This document shows positions 51,620-59,399 of a stretch of 59,399 nt of DNA, in pieces. Within the stretch, counting starts at the first letter, position 1. Each line of letters opens with the position of its first letter. Below the pieces are notes generated by a model that was not told where the DNA came from, ran no database searches, and was given only the letters and a program-made list of their open reading frames with translations. Source of the DNA: Corynebacterium sp. HMSC29G08 (lineage in GTDB: Bacteria; Actinomycetota; Actinomycetes; Mycobacteriales; Mycobacteriaceae); contig NZ_KV786263.1 of the NCBI RefSeq assembly GCF_001806875.1, positions 1 to 59,399 on the forward strand, read 5' to 3'. The translations under genes and the position numbers were made by a program.

Positions 51620-52831
51620 ATGACCAACCGCGTTGTCCTCGCGTACTCCGGCGGACTGGACACCTCCGTAGCCATCCCGTACCTCGCTGAGATGACTGGT
51701 GGTGAAGTGATTGCCGTTTCTTTGGACCTGGGCCAGGGCGGTGAAGACATGGAGTCCGTGCGCCAGCGTGCGCTGGACTGCGGTGCCGTGGAGTCCATCG
51801 TGGTGGACGCCAAGGATGAGTTCGCCGAGGAGTACTGCCTGCCCACGATTAAGGCCAACGGCATGTACCAGGGTGAATACCCACTGGTTTCTGCAATTTC
51901 CCGCCCGCTGATTGTCAAGCACCTCGTTGAGGCTGGCCACCAGTTCGGCGGCACCCACGTAGCTCACGGCTGCACCGGCAAGGGCAACGACCAGGTGCGT
52001 TTTGAGGTTGGTTTCCTCAACCAGGATCCGGACCTGGAGATCATCGCACCGGCTCGTGACTACGCGTGGACCCGCGACAAGGCCATTGAATACGCCGAAG
52101 GTAAGGATCTGCCGATTGAGCAGTCTGCAGCTTCCCCGTTCTCCATTGACCAGAACGTGTGGGGACGTGCGGTTGAGACCGGCTTCCTGGAGGACCTGTG
52201 GAACCCACCGACCAAGGACCTGTACTCCTACACCGAGGACCCATCGCTGGGTAATGCCCCGGATGAGGTCATCATCTCCTTCGAATCCGGTAAGCCGGTG
52301 GCCATTGATGGACGCCAGGTTACGGTGCTTGAGGCTATTGAAGAGCTGAACCGTCGCGCAGGTGCGCAAGGCATCGGCCGCTTGGACATGGTGGAAGACC
52401 GCCTGGTGGGTATTAAGTCTCGCGAAGTCTACGAGGCCCCGGGTGCGGTTGCGCTGATCACCGCACACAAGGCGCTTGAAGACGTCACGGTGGAGCGCGA
52501 GTTGGCCCGTTACAAGCGACTGATCGACGCTCGTTGGGCGGAAGAGGTGTACGACGGCTTGTGGTTCGGCCCGCTGAAGCGCTCGCTCGATGCCTTCATT
52601 GACTCCACCCAGGAGCACGTCACCGGCGATATCCGCATGGTGCTGCATGCAGGTACCGCGACGGTCAACGGCCGTCGTTCCAACCACTCCCTGTACGACT
52701 TCAACCTGGCAACCTACGACACGGGTGACACCTTCGACCAGACTCTGGCTAAGGGCTTCGTGCGCCTGCACGGCCTGTCGTCTCAGATTGCCAACAAGCG
52801 TGACCGCGAGGCTAACGCCTCGCAGAAGTAG
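51620..52831 (+). CDS. argG: Argininosuccinate synthase
   Basis: A 403-residue ATP-dependent ligase joining citrulline and aspartate, step 7. The PP-loop [16 protein letters not shown] is at the N-terminus, and [20 protein letters not shown] and [19 protein letters not shown] are family motifs. AAGGAGAG precedes the ATG. The 64 bp between argR and argG contain TCGCATAA (51575-51582) and a T-rich stretch, so argG-argH may be separately transcribed. Confidence 0.97.
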   Translation: MTNRVVLAYSGGLDTSVAIPYLAEMTGGEVIAVSLDLGQGGEDMESVRQRALDCGAVESIVVDAKDEFAEEYCLPTIKANGMYQGEYPLVSAISRPLIVKHLVEAGHQFGGTHVAHGCTGKGNDQVRFEVGFLNQDPDLEIIAPARDYAWTRDKAIEYAEGKDLPIEQSAASPFSIDQNVWGRAVETGFLEDLWNPPTKDLYSYTEDPSLGNAPDEVIISFESGKPVAIDGRQVTVLEAIEELNRRAGAQGIGRLDMVEDRLVGIKSREVYEAPGAVALITAHKALEDVTVERELARYKRLIDARWAEEVYDGLWFGPLKRSLDAFIDSTQEHVTGDIRMVLHAGTATVNGRRSNHSLYDFNLATYDTGDTFDQTLAKGFVRLHGLSSQIANKRDREANASQK

Positions 52832-54277
<1,446 letters not shown>

Positions 54278-54313
54278 TGAGCGAAGTCACGAAATACGTT
54301 TTACTATGAGCGT

Positions 54314-55534
54314 ATGAACGTGCCGAGTAGTAATACAGACACCAAGCGCGGTGGACGCGGATTGTCCATCCTGCTTGGTGTTGTTTTATTAGGGGTAGTC
54401 GCAGCTGCGATCGCCTTGGGTCGCGGGGTTATTCCTGGGATCGGAGGAGCTAGCGGCGCTGGCGGCATTGGCGGCGTTGGCAGCTCAGCGGATGGGGCGA
54501 GTCAGGTCGCCCAAAAGCCGGGTCTAACCCAGCTTCGCGGGGTGATCGGCTCCGAAAAGCGCGGATATTTCGAAGACCCGGATGTGGTGGCAAGACTTGA
54601 AGAGCTGGGGTACCAAGTGTCGTTCAGCACGGCCGGCTCCCGCGAGATCGCCACAGGCATCGACATCGAAGCTCAGGACTTCGTTTTCCCTTCTTCGGCA
54701 CCAGCGGCGCAAAAGGTTCGCGAGCAGGGCTCTGGTTACTCGGTGGACTTCCCCTTCTTCTCTCCCATGGCGGTGGCCAGCTGGCAGCCGATCACCGAGA
54801 TCCTAGAAGGGGAGGGGGTGGTTACCAAAGACGGTGACAACTACGTATTAGACATGGCCAAGTTTGTGGACCTTGCAAGCTCGGGTGCGAGGTGGCGTGA
54901 TTTTGGGGATACGTTTGCGTCGCCAAGAACTGTCCAGATCCGCTCAACAGACATCCGCACATCCAACTCGGCAGCGATGTACCTGGCAATCCTGAACTAT
55001 GAGTTCCAACAGCGCGACCCTGCGCGTGGTGATGACGTGAATTACCTAGTGGAGTCGATCTCACCGTTTTTCACAGGCCAGGGCTACTCAGAGTCATCCT
55101 CTTCGGGCCCATTCGCGGAATACCTGGCGCAAGGGATTGGGGCGGCGCCGATGGTGATGGTCTACGAAGCACAGTATCTGGGCGAGCAGATGAGCCCGAA
55201 CTCGCGCATTCGGGATGACATGGTGCTGCTCCAGTTGCACCCAACCGTGCTTGCAAACCACGGCATTGTAGGCGTTAGCGCGGGAGGTAAAGAACTTGGA
55301 AAGCTGCTGACCAACGACCCGCAGCTGCAGCAACTTGCAGCACGTCACGGTTTCCGGCCCGCAACCTCCGGCTCGCTTGCCCAAGAGTTGGAAAGCCAAG
55401 GCTTTGAACCACCGCGCGACTACGTCAACTCCATCGATCCACCGAATTACGACCGCCTAGAACAGCTCATCGACGGTGTGGGTACCCGCTACGGCAAAAT
55501 AGCGCCCCCGCCTAAAAACGGGGAGGAAGAGTAA
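54314..55534 (+). CDS. Membrane-anchored substrate-binding-like protein
   Basis: A 406-residue protein with one N-terminal transmembrane helix (about 17-38), a Gly/Ala/Ser-rich linker and an extracytoplasmic domain. LRGVIGSEKRGYFEDPDVVARLEELGYQV, PFFSPMAVASWQPI and RSTDIRTSNSAAMYLAILNYEF resemble a type-2 periplasmic-binding-like fold. TACTAT (54302-54307) is 6 nt before the ATG, a leaderless promoter. It overlaps the VWA gene by 1 bp. In other bacteria homologous genes neighbour VWA, XpaC and TelA genes; ligand unknown. Confidence 0.72.
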   Translation: MNVPSSNTDTKRGGRGLSILLGVVLLGVVAAAIALGRGVIPGIGGASGAGGIGGVGSSADGASQVAQKPGLTQLRGVIGSEKRGYFEDPDVVARLEELGYQVSFSTAGSREIATGIDIEAQDFVFPSSAPAAQKVREQGSGYSVDFPFFSPMAVASWQPITEILEGEGVVTKDGDNYVLDMAKFVDLASSGARWRDFGDTFASPRTVQIRSTDIRTSNSAAMYLAILNYEFQQRDPARGDDVNYLVESISPFFTGQGYSESSSSGPFAEYLAQGIGAAPMVMVYEAQYLGEQMSPNSRIRDDMVLLQLHPTVLANHGIVGVSAGGKELGKLLTNDPQLQQLAARHGFRPATSGSLAQELESQGFEPPRDYVNSIDPPNYDRLEQLIDGVGTRYGKIAPPPKNGEEE

Positions 55535-57123
55535 TGAAACGCTTCTGGCTAGCATTTGTCACTTTTCTCAGTGCCCTAGCGCTTGCTGCTTGTGGCACCG
55601 ACTCAGGAGAAACTGGCGGGGTTGATTCCGACCCCAAACAGAGCCCTGGCTCCGCGGACCTGACTATTGTTGCCGCCACAGAGTTGAAAGACTTGGAGGG
55701 GCTTGTCCAACAGGCGGCTAAGGACCTGGGGTTCAGTATTGAGCTGCTCTTCCCAGGTGGCACTCTGGACAACTCCCAGGCACTGAAGCGCGGAGATTTC
55801 GACGGCAACGTGGACGCAACCTGGTTCGCCACCAACCGCTACGTCAACCTGATTGGGGCGTCCAACAAGCTTGCGGACGAGACGAAAACCGCAACCAGCC
55901 CAGTGGCCTTTGGCGTCTGGGACGAAGCGGCTGCGCGCTTGGGCTGGGATAAGCAGCAGCCCACCTGGGCGGAGTTTGCCCAGGCCGCCGAGCAAGGTGA
56001 TTTCACCTTCGGCATGACTACACCCTCGTCGTCCAACTCGGGATTCTCGGCGCTGGTGTCGGTAGCGACGGCGGTTGCAGACACCGGTCAGGCAATTAGC
56101 CCCGGGGATCTGGAGCTGGTCAGCCCGACACTCAAGGCGTTGTTCCAGGCTCAGTCACTGGTCTCTGGCTCCTCCGGGTGGCTGGCGGAGGCGTTTGTTC
56201 ATGACCCAGAGCGTGCCGATGCGATTGTGAACTACGAGTCGACGCTGCTGCAGATGCAGCATCAGGGCCAGCCGATCCAGGTGGTTGTGCCGAAAGATGG
56301 CGTGATCTCCGCCGACTACCCGCTATCCACGCTCGCACAGCCCTCGAATCCGCAGGCCGCCGGGCGGGTCCGCGCGTTGGCAGATTGGGTGCTTGAGCAC
56401 CAAGAAGATATTGCACAGTCGTACCGCCGCCCGGTGATCCAGGTGGACAACCTGCCAGAGCAGTTGCAAAACCAGCAGGTCATTGAGCTGCCGTTCCCGG
56501 CAAACCAATCAGTGGTAGACGAACTGCTCTACGCCTACAACAACCAGTACCGCCAGCCTGGTACTACCACGTTTGTGCTGGATGTTTCCGGATCCATGGA
56601 AGGCACGCGCCTTGACTCGTTGAAAGCGATTATGCATTCGCTTATCGACGGCTCAGCGTCCACCCTCACCGGCGACGTCTCACTCCGGGACCGCGAGGAC
56701 GTCACTCTGTGGTCATTTAGCTTCGACCCGAATGAGCCAATCACGGTTACGTATGACCGTGAAGACCCGGCTGTCGCCGCAGCACTTGGCGCGTATGTTG
56801 ATGGTTTGGTTGCGCATGGTGGGACGGCGATCTACCGAACGTTGATCCGTGCTTTGGAGGCGGCGGACACTTCGACAGGTATTCCATCCATAGTCTTGCT
56901 CAGTGACGGTGAAGCTACCTACGGCGAGTCGTTCCAGGAGTTTAGAGAGATCTATGCGCAGATGTCGCCGGAGAAGCACTCGATTCCGGTGTTTGTGATT
57001 CTCTACGGGGATGCGAACAAAGCTGAGATGACGGAGCTTGCCACGTTGACCGGCGGCGAAGTGTTTGACGCACTCAACGGTGATTTGGAGTCTGCATTTA
57101 AGGAGATTCGTGGGTTCCAGTAA
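55534..57123 (+). CDS. Lipoprotein with substrate-binding and von Willebrand A domains
   Basis: A 529-residue protein. A signal peptide ends in the lipobox LALAAC (Cys20). Residues 42-330 form an extracellular solute-binding domain (TIVAATELKDLEGLVQQAAKDLG, WDEAAARLGWDKQQPTW). From about 345 a VWA domain starts with the intact MIDAS motif DVSGSME, continues with HGGTAIYRTL and SIVLLSDGEAT. The ATG overlaps the previous stop by 1 bp (TAATG). The domain pairing suggests ligand-dependent assembly at the cell surface, which is inference. Confidence 0.8.
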   Translation: MKRFWLAFVTFLSALALAACGTDSGETGGVDSDPKQSPGSADLTIVAATELKDLEGLVQQAAKDLGFSIELLFPGGTLDNSQALKRGDFDGNVDATWFATNRYVNLIGASNKLADETKTATSPVAFGVWDEAAARLGWDKQQPTWAEFAQAAEQGDFTFGMTTPSSSNSGFSALVSVATAVADTGQAISPGDLELVSPTLKALFQAQSLVSGSSGWLAEAFVHDPERADAIVNYESTLLQMQHQGQPIQVVVPKDGVISADYPLSTLAQPSNPQAAGRVRALADWVLEHQEDIAQSYRRPVIQVDNLPEQLQNQQVIELPFPANQSVVDELLYAYNNQYRQPGTTTFVLDVSGSMEGTRLDSLKAIMHSLIDGSASTLTGDVSLRDREDVTLWSFSFDPNEPITVTYDREDPAVAAALGAYVDGLVAHGGTAIYRTLIRALEAADTSTGIPSIVLLSDGEATYGESFQEFREIYAQMSPEKHSIPVFVILYGDANKAEMTELATLTGGEVFDALNGDLESAFKEIRGFQ

Positions 57124-57733
57124 ATACTTCCGTTCACGCAAGAACCAGGTTGGCCTGCTGCTGGCCATTGTGGTTGTTGCGCTGCACTTGCTCATCGGAT
57201 TTGGCGTGTTCTGGCCAATAGCAGCCATAGCGGCGTACGGGGCGGGTGCCGTGCTGACTCCGGCGCCGCGGCAGCAAGCACTTACCACGGCTATGACCCC
57301 CACGCCGCAATTGCTTGGTGGGGTGTTGCACGAGACTTCTTCGAAGCTGTTTCGCGCGAAGCCGCCAGCTGTCGTAGTGGCGAAAGCTAAAGAGCTGGAG
57401 AGCAACGTTCGTTTTGTCTTGTCTGAGTGGGACCACTTGGATTCCACGCCGCAGCATCGGCAGACCATGTGGAATGTGGTCAAGGTGTATTACCCGGAGA
57501 TCACCGCGACGTTCCTCGATGGTCCGCAACACAGCGACAGTAGGGCAGCGGCAATTATGGCGGATTCGTTGGCCACGCTCGCTGACGCCGTAGACAGAAT
57601 TAAAACCGGCATTCTTGACCACAATCTGCGCGCCATGGACTCGCAGGCCCAGTTCTTACGCACTGAACTTGGCGCGCTGCCAGGACTCAACGACGGTTTC
57701 GAAGAAGCTGAGGGGTACGATCGACGCTCATGA
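57110..57733 (+). CDS. XpaC-like membrane protein
   Basis: A 207-residue protein. A GTG start at 57110 follows AAGGAG by 4 nt and lies inside the end of the VWA gene (14-bp overlap). A basic N-terminus and two membrane helices (about 15-50) are followed by a soluble helical domain (LSEWDHLDSTPQHRQTMWNVVKVYYPEITATFL and ADSLATLADAVDRIKTGI). The helix pattern resembles XpaC/5-bromo-4-chloroindolyl phosphate hydrolysis family proteins, usually encoded next to telA. Identity is moderately certain. It overlaps the next gene by 4 bp. Confidence 0.6.
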   Translation: MGSSKYFRSRKNQVGLLLAIVVVALHLLIGFGVFWPIAAIAAYGAGAVLTPAPRQQALTTAMTPTPQLLGGVLHETSSKLFRAKPPAVVVAKAKELESNVRFVLSEWDHLDSTPQHRQTMWNVVKVYYPEITATFLDGPQHSDSRAAAIMADSLATLADAVDRIKTGILDHNLRAMDSQAQFLRTELGALPGLNDGFEEAEGYDRRS

Positions 57734-57912
57734 GCCTTGATCCAGAACTGCTTGAGATTCTTGTTTGCCCCCAAGATAAAGGGCCATTGATCTATAGCGA
57801 GGAAGAACAGTTGCTGATCAATGAGCGCCTTGGCGTTGCCTATCGCATTGAGCAGGGCATTCCAGTTTTGCTTATCGACGAAGCGCAAACCCACCCAACC
57901 ACCTCGCAATAA
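57730..57912 (+). CDS. Trm112-like/UPF0434 small protein
   Basis: A 60-residue protein. MSLDPELLEILVCPQDKGPLIY and YRIEQGIPVLLIDEAQ fit the Trm112/YcaR family, which elsewhere act as activating partners of methyltransferases and usually bind zinc. Here only one cysteine (Cys13) remains of the CPxCKGPL-type motif (CPQDKGPL), so zinc binding through this loop is unlikely, as in other actinobacterial members. The ATGA overlap with the XpaC-like gene indicates coupling; tyrS follows after 20 bp. Confidence 0.85.
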   Translation: MSLDPELLEILVCPQDKGPLIYSEEEQLLINERLGVAYRIEQGIPVLLIDEAQTHPTTSQ

Positions 57913-57932
57913 CGAAAGCGTGAGATGTTTTG

Positions 57933-59210
57933 ATGACTTCTTCTGTAAACACCAACATCGTTGATGAACTTGAGTGGCGTGGCCTGGTAAATCAGTCCAC
58001 AGACCTTGAAGCCCTTCGGGAGGCTACGAATACGCCGATCACGCTGTACTGCGGGTTTGACCCGACTGGCCCGTCGCTGCACGCTGGCCACCTTGTGCCG
58101 CTGTTGATGCTGCGTCGTTTCCAGATGGCGGGCCACCGTCCGTTGGTACTCGCTGGTGGCGCGACGGGCATGATTGGTGACCCACGTGATGTAGGCGAGC
58201 GCACCCTAAACTCGGAGGACACGGTGCGCGACTGGGCGGATCGTATCTCCGGCCAGCTTTCACGCTTTGTCTCTTTTGACGGCGATAACGCGGCCCTGCT
58301 GGTCAATAACAACGACTGGATCAAAGATCTCAGCGTGATTGAGTTCCTGCGTGACATTGGCAAGCACTTCTCGCTTTCCACCATGCTGAGCCGTGACACT
58401 GTGAAGCGCCGTTTGGAGTCTGATGGCATTTCCTACACCGAGTTTTCCTACATGTTGCTGCAGGCTAACGACTACGTGCAGCTGCGTCGCAACTACGACT
58501 GTGTGCTGCAGGTAGGTGGCGGCGACCAGTGGGGCAACCTCGTTGCGGGTGTTGACCTGAACCGCCGTATGGACGGCGTCTCCGTCCACGCGCTGACCGT
58601 GCCGCTGGTGACTGACTCTGAAGGCAAGAAGTTTGGCAAGTCCACCGGTGGCGGTTCGCTGTGGTTGGATCCGGAGATGACCAGCCCATACACCTGGTAC
58701 CAGTACTTCTTGAACACCGCCGATGCGGACGTGATCCGCTACCTGCGCTGGTTCACATTCCTGGACAAGGAAGAGTTGGATCGTCTTGAGGTTGAGGTTG
58801 CGGAGCGTCCCTTCAAGCGTGAGGCGCAGCGGCGCCTTGCGAAGGAGATGACAGACTTGGTTCATGGCGAAGACGCTCGCAAGGGTGCTGAACTTGCCGC
58901 TGAGGCGCTGTTTGGCAAGGCCGAGCTTTCGGACCTTGATGAGCGCACCTTGGCTGCTGCGGTCAGCGAAACCACAGTGCATGAAATCGGGTCGGGCGCA
59001 TCCACCAACATTGTTGATTTGTTGGTAGGCGCAGGCCTCGCGGATTCCAAGGGTGCTGCACGCCGTTCCATTAAGGAGGGCGGCGTATACGTAAACAACC
59101 AGCGCATTGAAAGCGAGGAGTGGGAGCCGACCGAAGCCGACTTCCTCCACGGAGCGTGGTTGGTGCTGCGTCGCGGCAAGAAGAATTTTGCCGGCGCAAA
59201 GCGCGTCTAG
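57933..59210 (+). CDS. tyrS: Tyrosine--tRNA ligase
   Basis: A 425-residue class I synthetase. The HIGH-like motif is [19 protein letters not shown] near residue 48, [30 protein letters not shown] binds tyrosine, and the KMSKS-like loop is [10 protein letters not shown] near 232. A C-terminal S4-like domain ([33 protein letters not shown]) binds tRNA. ATG 57933 is preferred over the overlapping TTG 57930; the ribosome-binding site is weak (GTGAG). It is the last gene before the rRNA operon promoter. Confidence 0.97.
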   Translation: MTSSVNTNIVDELEWRGLVNQSTDLEALREATNTPITLYCGFDPTGPSLHAGHLVPLLMLRRFQMAGHRPLVLAGGATGMIGDPRDVGERTLNSEDTVRDWADRISGQLSRFVSFDGDNAALLVNNNDWIKDLSVIEFLRDIGKHFSLSTMLSRDTVKRRLESDGISYTEFSYMLLQANDYVQLRRNYDCVLQVGGGDQWGNLVAGVDLNRRMDGVSVHALTVPLVTDSEGKKFGKSTGGGSLWLDPEMTSPYTWYQYFLNTADADVIRYLRWFTFLDKEELDRLEVEVAERPFKREAQRRLAKEMTDLVHGEDARKGAELAAEALFGKAELSDLDERTLAAAVSETTVHEIGSGASTNIVDLLVGAGLADSKGAARRSIKEGGVYVNNQRIESEEWEPTEADFLHGAWLVLRRGKKNFAGAKRV

Positions 59211-59236
59211 CTGCGGAGTTTGCATTTTGTTAAACG

Positions 59237-59260
59237 GCGTGGCTATGGTTTAGCCACGCT
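59237..59260 (+). terminator. Hairpin terminator after tyrS
   Basis: GCGTGGCTA (59237-59245) pairs perfectly with TAGCCACGC (59251-59259) around a 5-nt loop, followed by TGTT. The T-run is weak, but the position before a strong promoter fits a terminator. Confidence 0.65.
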
Positions 59261-59296
59261 GTTACGGCAGCAAGTGAATCAAAGAAAATCAACGAT

Positions 59297-59325
59297 TTGA
59301 CATGATTCGAACCGACATGTAATGT
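59297..59325 (+). promoter_or_regulatory. rRNA operon promoter
   Basis: Consensus TTGACA (59297-59302), 17 bp, then TAATGT (59320-59325). It is the best sigma-A promoter in the window and directs transcription out of the right edge toward the rRNA leader element below. Confidence 0.75.
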
Positions 59326-59379
59326 CGTAAAAGCCGCTTTTACCGGGTTCAAGCTTGAATCTGGTGGGGTGTGCGTGTG

Positions 59380-59399
59380 TTGTTTGAGAACTCGATAGT
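59380..59399 (+). other. rRNA leader conserved element
   Basis: TTGTTTGAGAACTCGATAGT, at the right edge, closely matches the conserved leader element that precedes 16S rRNA in mycobacteria and corynebacteria (involved in antitermination and processing). The 16S gene itself lies beyond the window. Confidence 0.75.

Overview
This 59.4 kb window is chromosomal core-genome DNA from a Corynebacterium (Actinomycetota). The evidence is the moderately GC-rich sequence, the actinobacterial gene families (MutT1 Nudix/histidine-phosphatase fusion, DUF3515, DUF2339, HelR, universal stress proteins), a DtxR-type iron box, many SD-less starts placed 6-8 nt after a TANNNT hexamer, and a gene order (gpsA-ddl-thiL-ung-recG-rsmD-coaD ... 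polA-rpsA-coaE-uvrB ... uvrA-infC-rpmI-rplT ... pheST-argCJBDFRGH ... tyrS-rRNA operon) that from memory follows that of C. glutamicum. I see no prophage, integrase, transposase or CRISPR array. One pseudogene and one tRNA gene are present.

Layout. 1-11.5 kb holds housekeeping genes: a truncated YbjN-like gene, mutT1, gpsA, ddl, a duplicated DUF3515 membrane protein, thiL, ung, a FakA/DhaL-like kinase, recG, rsmD, coaD and a TauE/SafE transporter. 11.5-14.3 kb is a minus-strand polar amino-acid ABC importer. 14.3-18.6 kb is accessory: a secreted protein, a DUF2314-like protein, a short-variable-arm tRNA with anticodon CAA, a DcuC-type carrier, a frameshifted membrane-protein remnant and a haemolysin-III family protein. 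18.6-27.2 kb carries polA, a methyltransferase, rpsA, coaE, a DUF4259 protein and uvrB. 27.2-32.1 kb is stress-related: two universal stress proteins, the RNA-polymerase-recycling ATPase HelR, a DoxX protein with a repeat tail and an MBL-fold hydrolase. 32.2-38.6 kb has uvrA, a large DUF2339 membrane protein and the infC-rpmI-rplT operon with an attenuator-like leader. 38.7-41.9 kb has a predicted nuclease-like protein, a SpoU/TrmH methyltransferase and a methyltransferase-cupin pair behind a DtxR box. 42-54.3 kb is pheST followed by the complete arginine pathway. 54.3-57.9 kb is a substrate-binding/VWA/XpaC-like cluster and a Trm112-like gene. The window closes with tyrS and the promoter and leader of an rRNA operon.

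Most notable observations: (1) argJ and argB are one open frame because the usual argJ stop position reads CAG, while the argB ribosome-binding site and GTG start are intact; (2) a 19-bp near-consensus DtxR operator lies over the promoter of an uncharacterised methyltransferase-cupin pair; (3) the infC leader contains an intrinsic terminator, and infC itself appears to start at ATC; (4) at least a dozen genes look leaderless; (5) a substrate-binding/VWA/XpaC module occurs without its usual telA partner; (6) helR begins about 10 nt after the upstream gene's terminator, leaving no room for a separate promoter between them.
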